DNA of 35,944 bases from Sphingomonadales bacterium. GTDB lineage: Bacteria; Pseudomonadota; Alphaproteobacteria; Sphingomonadales; Sphingomonadaceae. The stretch's first letter is position 1. Every line of letters begins with the position of its first letter. The stretch is from assembly GCA_012032285.1 (NCBI GenBank), contig JAAURJ010000030.1, positions 1 through 35,944 of the forward strand, given 5' to 3'. The notes under the pieces were generated by a model. That model was not told the DNA's origin and did not search any database. It saw only the letters and a list, made by a program, of their open reading frames with translations. Shown here piece after piece: positions 1 through 9,990 of the stretch. Both the position numbers and the translations under genes were made by a program.

Positions 1-1125
1 ACGCGCTTATACACGCCGCGCGATGCATCGCGCATGACGATGTCTTCGCATCCTCACCAGCCCGAAAATCCCCGGCGGCTGAATAGGTTGATGCCGGACA
101 CTTTCAGCTTGGTTGGATGTCACCGACCCCTGATAGCCAGCCGTCACGGTGCCGGTGGTCGCATCGGCAAGGGCGCGGCACATATCCCAAAGCGGCGCAA
201 CCAAGCCGTAACAGGCGCCGCGATGCTGCACGCATTCGCCAACCGCCAATATCGCAGGATCGCTGGTGACCATATAATCATCGACCAATATCCCGCGCTC
301 AACATCCAGCCCGGCCTCTTGCGCCAACCGGACATTAGGACGAATGCCGACCGCCATCACGACAATATCGGCGGCTATGCTGCGGCCATCGGATAGCTGC
401 ACCGCCTCCACCCGGCCATCGCCCGCATCGATAATCGCAGCGGTATTGGCTTCGGTCAGGATATTTTGCCCGCGCCCCTCAAGCTCGCTTTTGAGCAGGA
501 AGCCTGCCGCCTCATCCAATTGCCGTTCCATCAATGTCGGCATTAAATGGATGACGGTGACATCCATACCGCGCAGGTTAAGCCCGTGCGCCGCCTCCAG
601 TCCCAATAGCCCGCCGCCAATAACCACCGCCTTGCCGCCGCCCTTTGCCGTTCCGGCATCAGCCGCAGCGAGCATTTTATCCACATCGTCAAGATCGCGA
701 AAGGTCACAACGCCGGCCAAATCTTTACCCGGCACCGGAATGATGAACGGATCGGATCCAGTGGCAATCAACAATCGGTCATAAGACGTCACCCGCCCTG
801 ATGCGCTAACCACTTCTTTGGCACCGCGCTTGATCGCAATGACGGCATCACCGCTGACCAATTCAATGTCATTATCATCATACCAAGCCTGATCATTGAT
901 GATGATGTCTTCAAATTTCTTCTCGCCGGCAAGAACGGGAGACAGCATGATGCGGTCATAATTGACCCGGGGTTCGGCCCCGAAAATGGTGATGCGATAG
1001 CGACCGGGATCACGGGCGATGATTTCCTCCACCGCCCGGCACCCCGCCATACCATTGCCGATAACAACCAGATGTTCGGCTTTGCTATCTCCCGTTTGGG
1101 GATCAATATTGACAGGCGCATTCAT
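1..1125 (-). CDS. nirB: NirB, assimilatory nitrite reductase large subunit, N-terminal part (truncated by window edge, frame breaks)
   Basis: N-terminal FAD/NAD(P)-binding part of the large subunit of NAD(P)H-dependent nitrite reductase, which reduces nitrite to ammonium in the cytoplasm. A FAD-binding GNGMAG glycine motif lies near the N-terminus and a second Rossmann motif (VVIGGGLLGLEAA) in the middle, as in the pyridine-nucleotide oxidoreductase half of NirB. The start at 1125 is preceded by GGAAG. It lies 19 bp after the porin gene, so it should be in the nrt operon. The C-terminal half (Fe4S4/siroheme domains) lies outside the window. After the conserved GYQGSVTS block the frame breaks around 111-116, again near 74-80 and again near 47-50. 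Family-like text (TKLKVSGINLFS, AGDF, RDASRGVYKR) continues in other frames. I take these as edge sequence errors or local decay. Confidence 0.85.
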
Positions 1126-1144
1126 GCTGTTCTTCCACTTTCTG

Positions 1145-2379
1145 TTAGAAACTATAGCCCAGTTGCAACCACAGCTTCTTGGTATCGACGCCGAATAGAT
1201 CGGCATTATAATTGGCATATTTGATCAGGGCATTCAGCGGTCCCAGCTTAAAAGCGGCGCTGGCATCCCATTCGTCGCCATAGGAAATGCCACCTTTGTC
1301 GCTGTCAAAATTATGATAGGTTACCGCCGTGCTAATCCCGCCCAGAAGCGGGATTTTATAGCCGATAGTGGCATATTTATCCTCCAACCCCTGCGGCGGG
1401 GTGGACAGGAACAGGTCGGCAAAACCGTTAAATTTGTGCAAAGTGGCAAGCGGCGTTTGGAAGCGTGCACCGGCTCCATTGGAACCCAGATTTTCGTAAC
1501 CAGCCGTCAGGGTGAATCCGGCAAGGCTGGTGCCGATGCTGCCATCGATATAGTCCACCGAATAATTGCCGGGATTGCCGCCATAATCTTTCTGGACCGC
1601 ATAACGTGCGCGCAGATCAACCGATGCCTTGTCGCCCAATTTAATCTTGCCCGATACCATGCCGCCATAGGTTTGTGTCGATGTGGCAGCCACAGGTTCG
1701 CTTAAGTCATAGTCAATCAGATATGAAAAACCCTTCAGCTTGAACGGTCCGACATCGGCCGAAGCGCCCAAGAACACCATATCGCCGTCAAAAGCCGCAC
1801 GGGGACCAGCCTCGCTGCCAAAAATGGTGCGCTGCGAGATTGCATATACGCCTTCCAGCGTAATGGGCTTCAGCGCGGTTATATTGGCACTGACGGCGTC
1901 AAATGTCTGTTCATTCTGACGCCAGCTGACCGAGCCGACAAAACGCTGGTCATCCAGATTGATTTTCTGACGGCCAATTGTGATGCGGCCGAAATTTTTA
2001 TTGGCATATTGCACCTGTATCCGGTTCAACTCGATCGATTCCGGGTCGGCAACCACCGAATAAGGTTCCACGCCATTGCCTGGATTGGTGTCATTATAGT
2101 CGCCAACAAGAGCCAGCGTTCCTTCGGCTTCGGCAAGGAAAGAGAAACCGTTCGATGCAATTTCCAACCCCGAACGCAGGCGAACGGTCAGCGCATCGGC
2201 ATCGGTGGCCGGTTGGTCCACGCCTTCATAGCGCAATGTCGCGTCGAAAATTGGATCGAGCGTGACGCCTTTTGCAATCGCAACTGGATCACCCGTTTTG
2301 CATGGGCAAGACCCGGTATAAGTAGCGCAGCCCCCGAAAGCAGCGCAAAGCAAAATTTTCCCTGAAACCCTTTTTTCAT
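1145..2379 (-). CDS. Outer-membrane porin, alginate-export-like, with signal peptide and one frame break
   Basis: Predicted beta-barrel outer-membrane protein. The mature part is rich in alternating aromatic/hydrophobic strands and Gly/Asn turns and ends in an aromatic residue (LQLGYSF), the usual barrel-assembly signal. It resembles alginate-export-family porins (from memory of the family). A classical signal peptide (MKKGFQGKF..LLIPGLAHA) starts at 2379 behind AGGAAAAAGC but lies in a different frame from the barrel. The two join near 2297-2310 around an AAAA run if one base is missing. A TTG-initiated version starting at 2353 would lack any signal sequence and is unlikely. Its place between the nitrate ABC transporter genes and nirB suggests an outer-membrane route for nitrate/nitrite; this is inference from context only. 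Confidence 0.75.
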
Positions 2380-2431
2380 ATGCTTTTTCCTCATCTTGGC
2401 TTTGGTTCTCCCCTCCCTCATGCCTTGCTCA

Positions 2432-4164
2432 TCAGGCGGCCTCTGTCTCCTTTTGAGAGCTTTTGCCGGCATGGCCATGTTCATATTCCTCAAGGAAATT
2501 GAGCACTTCCTGCCGATATGCGTAGAATTTTGGATGTTCGAGCAACGCCTTTCGGTCGCGCGGACGGGGCAAGTCCACCTCCAACACCTTGCCAATAGTG
2601 GCGTGCGGGCCGTTGGTCATCATCACCACTTTATCCGCGAGCAAAATCGCCTCATCGACATCATGGGTGACCATGACCGCTGTCACCTTGGTGCGGTTCC
2701 ACACCTCGATCAGCACATCCTGCAAATCCCATCGGGTCAGGCTGTCGAGCATTCCGAAAGGTTCATCAAGCAGCAGCAGCTTGGGTGATAGCGCAAAGGC
2801 GCGGGCAATACCGACACGTTGCCGCATTCCGTTCGACATATCGCCAGCGCGTTTGTCCATGGCATCGCCAAGCCCGACACGTTCAAGATAATATTCAACG
2901 ATGTCCCGCCGTTCTACCCGGCTGGCATGGGGATAAACCCGTTCCACGCCAAGGCTGACATTTTCCCTTGCGGTCAACCATGGCATGAGCGAGGGTGCCT
3001 GAAATACAACTGCTTTGTCCGGTCCCGCCACATCGATTTCGCGGCCATCAAGCACAATGCCGCCACCCGATATTTCGTTTAGCCCAGCCGCCATGGTTAA
3101 TACTGTCGATTTGCCGCAACCCGAATGCCCGATCAGCGAAATAAACTCGCCCCTATCCATCAATATATTGACATCCTCCACAACGGTCAGCGGACCTTTG
3201 GGGGTGGGGTAAATTTTTTTCAGGTTGAAAAATTCCAGATAGCGGCGCTCAATCGGGCTGTGCGCTGCATCCAGATAGGCCTGCGGCAATTGCTTTTCAC
3301 TTGGTTTTGGCTTGCGCGGCGAAGATAGATCCAGCGGAGTGACATTGGGCAAGTCGCCATAATCATTCGCTTGCGCCTTTTGCCCTTGGTTCAATGCATC
3401 AAGGTACCCGACAATCTTGTTGCGCAGCGTCTTATAATCCTCACTATCATTGAACAGGGCGCGGGTGCGCGGACGGGCGAGATTGACATTAAAAATCTGA
3501 CCGATGGTCGCGGCAGGCGCAGGCGTCATAACCGCGACCCGGTCGGCCAGCAACAGCGCCTCGTCAACATCATTGGTGACCAGAACGATCGTACGTTTTC
3601 CTCTTCACGGATACGGTCAATCTCGTCCTGCAACTTTGCGCGGGTCAGTGCATCGAGCGCCGACAACGGCTCATCCATGAGCAATATTTCCGGTTCCATA
3701 GCAAGCGCCCGGGCCACCGATACACGTTGCCGCATACCGCCGGACAGCTGCGCCGGTTTGCGGTCCATTGCATGGCTTAACCCGACAAGGTCAATTTTCT
3801 GCCGGATCAATGCAGCCTGTTCTTCCCTGCTTTTATCCTTATGCACCGCCTCCACCGCCATCGCGACATTGGCTTCCACCGACAGCCAGGGGAAAAGCGA
3901 ATAGCTTTGAAAGACAAGGCCCCGGTCCTTGCCCGGCCCATCACAGGCCACACCCTTGACCAGCACATCACCGCTATCGGCCTCTTCCAACCCGGCTATG
4001 CAGTTGATCAGCGTGGTTTTACCCGCACCTGAAAAGCCCAGTATCGCAATAAATTCGCCCTCTTCGACATCAAGACTGACCCGGTCGAGCACATGGGTGA
4101 CCGATTTGCCGTCGGAAAAGCTTTTTGACACATTAGACAGGGAGAGGATGTTATTTTTGGTCAT
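2432..4164 (-). CDS. nrtC: Fused two-domain nitrate ABC transporter ATPase (NrtC/NrtD type), one frame break
   Basis: ATP-hydrolysing component of a high-affinity nitrate importer, with two complete ABC domains in tandem. The first has Walker A GFSGAGKTT, signature LSGGMRQR and Walker B ILLMDEP. The second has Walker A GHSGCGKST, signature MSNGMRQR and Walker B LLLLDEP, followed by an H-loop (MVTHDVDEA). The start at 4164 has a GGAGG five bases upstream; an upstream in-frame ATG overlaps the end of nrtB without a better site. The H-loop of the first domain (VTNDVDEALLLADRV) is read only after a one-base frame change near 3587-3597, where one base appears to be missing. Repairing it gives one protein of about 577 residues. 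There is no NrtA-like C-terminal domain as in cyanobacterial NrtC. Confidence 0.88.
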
Positions 4165-4175
4165 GGCCGCCTCCA

Positions 4176-5243
4176 TCAAATAGTGCAGTTCTTGGCGACC
4201 AGCGCTTGCATATACATCATGATCCGGTCGAGCATGAAGCCGATAAGGCCGATAACAATCACTGCGAACATGATCCGAGCGAGCGATTGCGAAGATCCAT
4301 TTTGGAACTCATCCCAGACAAATTTGCCAAGACCGGGATTTTGCGCAAGCATTTCCGCTGCGATCAACACCATCCAGCCCACACCCAGCGATAGCCGCAT
4401 TCCGGTGAAAATATAGGGCAGCGCCGAAGGCAGGATCAACCGGGTCAGCTTTGCAAACCAACCAAGGCGCAGCACACGGCCCACATTCAGCAAGTCCCGG
4501 TCAATCGAGGCCGCCCCCACGGTCGTGTTGATCAGGGTCGGCCAAAGCGAACATAGCATCACCACAATAGCGGAAATCACAAAAGCTTTGGGCAACGCCG
4601 GGTCAGGCCTGGTGATTGTCGCCGAAATCACCATGGTCACAATCGGAAGCCAGGCCAGCGGGCTAACCGGTTTCATGATTTGCACCAGCGGGTTAATCGC
4701 AGCATTGACGGTTTTGGAAAGCCCGCAAACAAGGCCAATGGGCACCGCAAACAAAGTGGCAAGGAAAAATCCCAGCGCTACGGTTTTAAGCGATGTCCAA
4801 ATCTGATCAAGGAAAGTCGGTGCACCGGCATATTCAAAATCCTGCACCTGACCGCCCGCAGCGACGGCGGCGGCATTGCGGGCCTCCTGCGCCTCATAAA
4901 ATGCCGCTTTATCGGCCTGTGTGGCGGACCATTCTTTATACAAAGCCACGCCCTGTTCGCCGACCTCAACCGGGCCGGGCAAATTACCTAATGATGTGTC
5001 CACCGCCGGAGCAAGTGCCGCCCATATGGCAAGAAAGGCCAATATTCCGAAAACCGGCACCATGAACGCCTTTAATTGAGGGCCTAATTCTTCGATAATT
5101 TTCGATTGAAGGAACGATGGCTTGTCCGCTTTTCCAGCATCGCTGCTGGCACCCGCGGCTTCGGCGACATCGTTCTTAACCGCTTGGGTGGCTGCATCTG
5201 CTGCTGCGTCTTCTTTTATACTGTTCAAAATGGCCGTTGCCAT
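4176..5243 (-). CDS. nrtB: Nitrate ABC transporter permease NrtB
   Basis: Inner-membrane permease of the nitrate importer. It has a charged alanine-rich N-terminus, a first hydrophobic helix, a periplasmic stretch, then a binding-protein-dependent permease domain with several helices and an EAA-type loop near the C-terminus (AEMLAQNPGLGKFVW), which docks with the ATPase. The start is placed at 5243 because AAGGAG lies seven bases upstream; the earlier in-frame ATG at 5261 would include that site in the coding sequence. It starts 27 bp after nrtA. The periplasmic stretch between the first two helices is rich in Ala/Glu and longer than I expect for the family. Confidence 0.93.
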   Translation of the reverse strand: MATAILNSIKEDAAADAATQAVKNDVAEAAGASSDAGKADKPSFLQSKIIEELGPQLKAFMVPVFGILAFLAIWAALAPAVDTSLGNLPGPVEVGEQGVALYKEWSATQADKAAFYEAQEARNAAAVAAGGQVQDFEYAGAPTFLDQIWTSLKTVALGFFLATLFAVPIGLVCGLSKTVNAAINPLVQIMKPVSPLAWLPIVTMVISATITRPDPALPKAFVISAIVVMLCSLWPTLINTTVGAASIDRDLLNVGRVLRLGWFAKLTRLILPSALPYIFTGMRLSLGVGWMVLIAAEMLAQNPGLGKFVWDEFQNGSSQSLARIMFAVIVIGLIGFMLDRIMMYMQALVAKNCTI

Positions 5244-5270
5244 GCCATCGCTCCTTTTCAATCTATATAC

Positions 5271-6677
5271 TTATTTAACGCCGGCGGCGCTGACGCTTTG
5301 GCCTTTTTTCAAACCGATCGTAAATTTGGCAAGATAGGCGTTGGGCGCTTTGCCGTCATAAGTGACGCCGTCGATAAAGCCCGATTGCTCACCCTTAAAT
5401 CCATCAGTTTCAGGCACTGATCCTTTGGGAATGACACCATCTGCGACCAGTTTATTGGCGGCGGCAAGATACAGGTCAGGACGGTAAACCGCCTTTGCGG
5501 TATCAAAATACCATTGATCGTCCTTATCCTCGGCAATCTGGCCCCAACGCCGCATTTGCGTCAGATACCAAACCGCATCTGAATAATATGGATAGCCAGC
5601 AAAATCGCGGAAGAAGATATTAAAATCTGGCGCATCGCGGGTGTCGCCCTGCGCAAAGGTGAATTTGCCGGTCATTGACGCGCCGATCACCGCTTCGTCC
5701 GCCCCCACATAATTGGGCTGCGACAATATTTTCACCGCTTCGGCGCGGTTTTTGCCATTATCGGCGTCCAACCATTGCTGCGCCTTGATAACCGCCCGTA
5801 AAAGCGCCGCAGTGGTCGCTGGATATTTTTCGGCAAATTCTTTTTTCAGGCCCAATACTTTTTCAGGATTCTTCTTCCAAATCTGATCATCAGTGATGAC
5901 CGGAACACCAATTTTCTTTTGCACGGCAGCTTGGTTCCAAGGTTCGCCCACACAATAGCCGTCAATTGTTCCCGCCTCCATCGTGGCGGGCATTTGCGGC
6001 GGCGGAGTCACCGAAAGCTGTGCCTCGGCCCCTACGGTCCCGCCAACATCGCCGGGCGTGTAATAGCCGGGATTAACGCCTCCTGCGGCCAACCAATAGC
6101 GCAGTTCATAATTATGCGTCGAAACCGGAAATACCATGCCCATTTTGAACGGCTTACCGGCTGCCTTATATTCGGCAATGACAGGCTTCAACGCGGCGGC
6201 GCTGATCGGATGCTCGACTTTGCCATCGGCGCCTTTTTTCAATGTTGGCTCGATTTTGGCATATACGGCGTTGGACAGGGTGATGGCGTTGCCATTCAAA
6301 TCAAGCGACAAGGGGGCAATTAAGTCGGCCTTTGTGCCATAGCCAATCGTCGCGGCCAAAGGCTGTCCGGCAAGCATATGCGCCCCGTCCAGTTGCCCGC
6401 CAATCACGCCGTCGAGCAGCACTTTCCAGTTCGCCTGCGGCTCCAGGGTCACATTCAGGCCCTCTTCGGCAAAAAACCCTTTTTCCTTGGCAATGGCCAG
6501 CGGCGCCATGTCGGTGAGTTTAATGAAGCCCAGTTTCAAAACCGGCTTTTCAACCGCGCCATCAACCTTTGCTGCGGTTACATTGTCTCCAGATGGCTTA
6601 TCACCGCCACTGCCACACGCGGCAAGCGCCAAACTGCACGCTGCCAATAATAGAAAATTACGCCGGTTGCTTTTCAT
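5271..6677 (-). CDS. nrtA: Nitrate-binding lipoprotein NrtA
   Basis: Periplasmic solute-binding component of the nitrate ABC importer. The N-terminus carries a lipoprotein signal with lipobox LALAAC (Cys21), so the protein is probably anchored to the membrane. The body matches the NrtA/CmpA family: [19 protein letters not shown] at the start, [21 protein letters not shown], and the GYCVGEPWN block typical of nitrate/bicarbonate binders. AGGA lies eight bases before the start. It is the first gene of the nrtA-nrtB-nrtCD-porin-nirB operon and sits directly behind an ANTAR-type antiterminator leader. Its length of 468 residues is usual for the family. Confidence 0.95.
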   Translation of the reverse strand: MKSNRRNFLLLAACSLALAACGSGGDKPSGDNVTAAKVDGAVEKPVLKLGFIKLTDMAPLAIAKEKGFFAEEGLNVTLEPQANWKVLLDGVIGGQLDGAHMLAGQPLAATIGYGTKADLIAPLSLDLNGNAITLSNAVYAKIEPTLKKGADGKVEHPISAAALKPVIAEYKAAGKPFKMGMVFPVSTHNYELRYWLAAGGVNPGYYTPGDVGGTVGAEAQLSVTPPPQMPATMEAGTIDGYCVGEPWNQAAVQKKIGVPVITDDQIWKKNPEKVLGLKKEFAEKYPATTAALLRAVIKAQQWLDADNGKNRAEAVKILSQPNYVGADEAVIGASMTGKFTFAQGDTRDAPDFNIFFRDFAGYPYYSDAVWYLTQMRRWGQIAEDKDDQWYFDTAKAVYRPDLYLAAANKLVADGVIPKGSVPETDGFKGEQSGFIDGVTYDGKAPNAYLAKFTIGLKKGQSVSAAGVK

Positions 6678-6728
6678 AATTTAATTCCTTTTTGCCGTGA
6701 CAAAAACGGAGGAAATTTATGCCGGACG

Positions 6729-6773
6729 AAAAAAAACCGCCTCGACGGCAGCCTGTTTGGGCTGGTCGGGCGG
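6729..6773 (-). terminator. Intrinsic terminator in the nrtA leader (attenuator)
   Basis: On the transcribed strand a stem CCGCC/GGCGG, continued by CGAC/GTCG and CAGCC/GGCTG with small bulges and a CAAACA loop, is followed by eight consecutive T. Its 5' arm (6769-6773) is shared with the 3' arm of the upstream P2 hairpin, so the two folds exclude each other. It lies before nrtA and should stop transcription unless antiterminated. Confidence 0.85.
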
Positions 6774-6827
6774 CGCCATTGCCATCCATGCTATTGCTTT
6801 CCACCGCTTCTGCCCCCCGTTGGACAG
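6768..6827 (-). promoter_or_regulatory. ANTAR (NasT-type) two-hairpin antiterminator RNA element
   Basis: Two hairpins with six-base loops precede the terminator. P1 (6810-6827) is CTGTCC, loop AACGGG, GGGCAG. P2 (6768-6787) is GGATGGC, loop AATGGC, GCCGCCC, with one A-C mismatch and one wobble pair. Both loops have A at position 1 and G at position 4, the known signature of RNAs bound by ANTAR-domain proteins such as NasR and NasT. P2 formation uses the 5' arm of the following terminator, so NasT binding would let transcription enter nrtA. The neighbouring nasT and nasS genes support this reading. The structure was read by eye and not folded by software. Confidence 0.85.
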
Positions 6828-6868
6828 TATGGTGATTTATCTAGGAGGGTTTTCACCCTGCCGAATCA

Positions 6869-6896
6869 TCTATAGTCATGCACAAATATAAGGCAA
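6869..6896 (-). promoter_or_regulatory. Candidate promoter of the nrtA operon
   Basis: TTGCCT at 6891-6896 and TATAGA at 6869-6874 are separated by 16 bp on the leftward strand. It would give a leader of about 185 nt including the two ANTAR hairpins. Just downstream, a small GAAA-tetraloop hairpin (AGGGT/ACCCT, 6846-6859) lies in the early leader. Match to the consensus is moderate. Confidence 0.4.
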
Positions 6897-6920
6897 GATA
6901 TTTTTTGCATCGCACAATGC

Positions 6921-8135
6921 CTAATTTTTAGGCAGATTGCGCAAATAGCTTTCCATCTGATCCGGGTCAAAGGCGCGTCCATCAAAAAAGGGATCGGAGC
7001 CAAGCGTTAGCGCGCCTTGTGAGGCACCAACGGCCAGCGGCCCTTGCACACCGCCCTCTACCTTGGCATTGGCCGACGGCATGGGCGCATCCATATCGGC
7101 CAGGGCTTTTCGGTATATATCGGGACGAAACACCGCTTCCGCTTGCTTTTGTTGCTGCGCATCATAGGAAAGCCCATCCCAGCGCAACATTTGCGAATAA
7201 AGCCATGCTGCTTGGCTGACCCAAGGGAAATTCGCCGCTTCACGGTATTGGAACATGAAATCGGGAATATGCAAAGGCTCGGCGCCGCTGCGCAGCATGA
7301 TATGGTCGGAAATCGCCCTGCGGATCAACACACCGGACCCGTCCAGATATTCGCTGCGCGCCAATATCGCGGCGTTGCGGTCCCAATGATCGGGATTGAT
7401 AAAATCGCGCCCTGCACGGTGCAACGCTCGGATCAATCTTTCGGTCTGTTCTTTTTTCTCTGCGAGCTTTTCAGTCGGTATAGCCAACACTTTTTCGACG
7501 CCCCGGCGCCAGATTTGCGCAGTAACCAAAGTGATCCGGCCCACCCCGCGCTCCACTGCGACGCTGTTCCACGGTTCCCCGACACAAATCGCGTCAACTT
7601 CATCACTGGCAAGCGCATCGGCGGCAAAGGGCGGTGCAATGGTGACAATATCAATATCACTATCAGGATGGATGCCGCATTCGGCGAGCCAATAACGCAG
7701 TTTATAATTATGGCTGGAATAACGGTGCACAACGCCAAAGCGGAGCTTGCGTCCCGCCGCCTTGCGCAGCAGCGCCTCTTGCTTCAACTTTGCGCCAACC
7801 TCATAGGGCAGACCCAGACCATCCCTGCCTGCTACTTTGTCCGCAAGGTCAAGCGACATAGTGACAGCATTGCCATTCAGCCCAAGCACGAAAGGCACCG
7901 AAAGCGCTTTCGCCGGACGCCCCCGGCCCAGTGTCGCCGCGATTGCAAGCGGGGCCAGCATATGGGCAAAATCACTATGGCCATAAAGCAACCGGTCCAG
8001 CACCGAAGCCCAGCTGACATCACGGATGAATTCCAGCGTCAGGCCTTGCTCCTCCGCAAACCCAAGCTCCTGTGCCAATATCGGCAGGGCTGCATCCACA
8101 AGCGGCAGGAAACCTATGGTCAGCCGGTCCGTCAT
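6921..8135 (-). CDS. nasS: NasS-like nitrate/nitrite sensor
   Basis: Cytoplasmic relative of the NrtA nitrate-binding protein without a signal peptide (starts MTDRLTIGFLPLVDAALP). Conserved blocks shared with NrtA are visible: LNGNAVTMS, HNYKLRYWLAECG and AICVGEPWN. In characterised systems NasS binds nitrate or nitrite and holds NasT inactive until the ligand appears. It begins one base after the nasT stop codon, so the two are translated together, as expected for partners. A small inverted repeat (TGCCTAA/TTAGGCA, 6918-6934) overlaps its stop codon but lacks a T tract. Confidence 0.9.
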   Translation of the reverse strand: MTDRLTIGFLPLVDAALPILAQELGFAEEQGLTLEFIRDVSWASVLDRLLYGHSDFAHMLAPLAIAATLGRGRPAKALSVPFVLGLNGNAVTMSLDLADKVAGRDGLGLPYEVGAKLKQEALLRKAAGRKLRFGVVHRYSSHNYKLRYWLAECGIHPDSDIDIVTIAPPFAADALASDEVDAICVGEPWNSVAVERGVGRITLVTAQIWRRGVEKVLAIPTEKLAEKKEQTERLIRALHRAGRDFINPDHWDRNAAILARSEYLDGSGVLIRRAISDHIMLRSGAEPLHIPDFMFQYREAANFPWVSQAAWLYSQMLRWDGLSYDAQQQKQAEAVFRPDIYRKALADMDAPMPSANAKVEGGVQGPLAVGASQGALTLGSDPFFDGRAFDPDQMESYLRNLPKN

Positions 8136-8136
8136 A

Positions 8137-8715
8137 TCATTCGCCCCCCAACATATTCTCTGCCATCAAAATCGCATCGGCAACATCGGCCAGTCTTTTG
8201 TTGCTGTTCATCGCATATTTGCGCAGCATTGCGTGCGCATCGGGTTCGGCCAGCCCCCGTTTTTTCATCAACAGTTTTTTCGCTTTTTCAATAATATCAC
8301 GATCGGCCAATTCGCTGCGTGCTTGCTGAAGTTCATTTTGCAGCCGCGAAAATGCCTTGAAACGCCGAACAGCCAGATTGAGGATTGGTTTGATCCGTGC
8401 CGATGTCATCCCGTCCACAATATAAGCCGACACACCCGCCTCAATTGCATTGCCGATGGACTCGTCATCGGATTGGTCGACAAACATGGCAACCGGCCGG
8501 GCCACCGCGCGGCTCACGGCAAAATATTCCTCCAACATATCGCGTGAAGGATTGCCGAGATCAATCAGCACGACATCGGGATCCAACGCCTCTATCGCAC
8601 GGGCCAGACCGTGCCGTTCCGAAATCACAAAGACTTCTGTCTCACCGGCCTCAGACAGGCCCTGTTCGATTATAGCCGCACGGGCGGCATTTTCGTCGAT
8701 AACGGCGATGCGCAA
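8137..8715 (-). CDS. nasT: NasT, ANTAR-domain response regulator / transcription antiterminator
   Basis: 192 residues: an N-terminal receiver-like domain (MRIAVIDEN..., DVVLIDLGNPSRD) and a C-terminal ANTAR RNA-binding helix bundle (ADRDIIEKAKKLLMKKRGL). The start codon is TTG with GGAG about nine bases upstream. When released from NasS it is expected to bind paired hexaloop hairpins and prevent termination; exactly such an element lies upstream of nrtA. It starts 35 bp after mobA and runs almost directly into nasS. Confidence 0.92.
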   Translation of the reverse strand: MRIAVIDENAARAAIIEQGLSEAGETEVFVISERHGLARAIEALDPDVVLIDLGNPSRDMLEEYFAVSRAVARPVAMFVDQSDDESIGNAIEAGVSAYIVDGMTSARIKPILNLAVRRFKAFSRLQNELQQARSELADRDIIEKAKKLLMKKRGLAEPDAHAMLRKYAMNSNKRLADVADAILMAENMLGGE

Positions 8716-8750
8716 AATGAAAGCTCCGGGAGAGGGACTTATACCTGCTT

Positions 8751-9362
8751 CTAACCCGATTCATTTCGCAGGTGCAACATAAACATCTGCTCGGCCTGGA
8801 AAAGGTCATCCGCATCATTGATATTGAAAAATGGATTCACCGCAGTTTGCGGCCAAGCCGCGCCTATCAGACCGATATGTTCGCCAAAGCCGATAACCGA
8901 CATTTTCCCGCTGCTGATATAAGCTGGCAGCTGCGCCTGCGCCGATACCGGCCAAAGCGATGCCAGCGGCTGCAAACGATCATCATATTGGGCAAATACC
9001 GCGCTGCGGCCATCATCCGCCGCATAAAGCCCCGTCAAAAGATCCGCTGGTAAAAAAGGCGTGTCACAGGCCAGCGCCAATATATGCGTACACCCATTGG
9101 CATTTCCCCAATCGAGCGCGGCGGCAATCCCGGCCAGTGGACCGTTTATCCCTTCACAGTCGTAAATGCGTTCCATATCGCAAACGGCCATATCCGCACT
9201 GTCATCGCGCACAACAAGCAGCAACCTGTCGGTATACCCCCGTGCCAGAGCGGCGGCATGATCAAACAGGGTTTTTCCGGCCAAAATCAAGCCAGCTTTA
9301 TTCCCGCCCGCGCGTCTCCCTTTGCCGCCGGCAATTATCGCAGTTGCTGTTATCTTGTCCAT
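8751..9362 (-). CDS. mobA: MobA, molybdenum cofactor guanylyltransferase
   Basis: Transfers GMP from GTP to molybdopterin to make the MGD cofactor used by assimilatory nitrate reductase. The nucleotide-binding motif IIAGGKGRRAGGNKAG lies at the N-terminus, with GPLAGI and an ACDTPFLP block further on, as in the MobA family. The start at 9362 (MDKITATAII) is chosen because the glycine loop then lies at the usual distance from the N-terminus and the gene follows the LON-domain gene by 16 bp. Longer in-frame starts overlap that gene. Its presence in the nas cluster fits the cofactor demand of nitrate reductase. Confidence 0.9.
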   Translation of the reverse strand: MDKITATAIIAGGKGRRAGGNKAGLILAGKTLFDHAAALARGYTDRLLLVVRDDSADMAVCDMERIYDCEGINGPLAGIAAALDWGNANGCTHILALACDTPFLPADLLTGLYAADDGRSAVFAQYDDRLQPLASLWPVSAQAQLPAYISSGKMSVIGFGEHIGLIGAAWPQTAVNPFFNINDADDLFQAEQMFMLHLRNESG

Positions 9363-9378
9363 ACCGCTGTTTTTCCGC

Positions 9379-9990
9379 CTATTGCAGGGTGACCCGGTTA
9401 TCATCGCCATCATGGCGGCCGAAAAACTCCATCATCTGGACAATCAAATCCGCCCTGTTTCCTAAACCTTTCTCCTCAAGCAGAGCCTGTTTGGCTGCGG
9501 AATCAAAGGGGGCGATCTGTGCAATGGCGTTGACGAGAGAATAATCATCTAATTGGCTTACCGAATTCCAGTCGACGGCATAGCCCTGTGCCTCGGCAAA
9601 TTTGCGCGATTCCATTTCGAGCGAAGCGCGTTCGGCAATCGAGAGGACTTCTGCCAGTTCATCCTCCTCCCAAAGCTGCGCCTCTACCTGACGGAATTCG
9701 GTTGTGACATCCAGTTCGCGGACCACCTCAAAACGCTGCAACCCTTCTAGGATCAGATTATAGCGCCCATCCTCCAGCGCCTCGACCTCCTCAATACGGC
9801 CAAGACATCCGATTTTATAGAGTTGCTGGCTGCCGGACAGCGGCTGGATCATACCGATTTTCCGGTCCCGTGCCATGGCGTCGCTGACCAAAGCGCGGTA
9901 TCGCGGTTCGAAAATATGCAGCGGCAATTGCATCGAGGGAAATAATATCGCCCCGGTCAGCGGAAAAATCGAGATACGCTTGACGCTCAT
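9379..9990 (-). CDS. LON substrate-binding-domain protein (no protease domain)
   Basis: 203-residue protein made of the N-terminal substrate-recognition domain of Lon proteases only: ISIFPLTGAILFPSMQLPLHIFEPRYRAL at the start and a downstream helical part. The family is common beside a thioredoxin-TPR gene in alphaproteobacteria, and here the start overlaps the thioredoxin gene by four bases. Function is unproven; a role in protein quality control is inferred from the domain and partner. Confidence 0.88.
   Translation of the reverse strand: MSVKRISIFPLTGAILFPSMQLPLHIFEPRYRALVSDAMARDRKIGMIQPLSGSQQLYKIGCLGRIEEVEALEDGRYNLILEGLQRFEVVRELDVTTEFRQVEAQLWEEDELAEVLSIAERASLEMESRKFAEAQGYAVDWNSVSQLDDYSLVNAIAQIAPFDSAAKQALLEEKGLGNRADLIVQMMEFFGRHDGDDNRVTLQ

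Noticed and set aside
6918-6934. TGCCTAA/TTAGGCA repeat at the end of nasS as a terminator
   Set aside because: No T tract on the transcribed strand and a short AT-rich stem.
7044-8294. Long rightward open frame (416 codons) opposite nasS
   Set aside because: It is antisense to well-supported nasS/nasT, has basic low-complexity text and no family features; a composition shadow.
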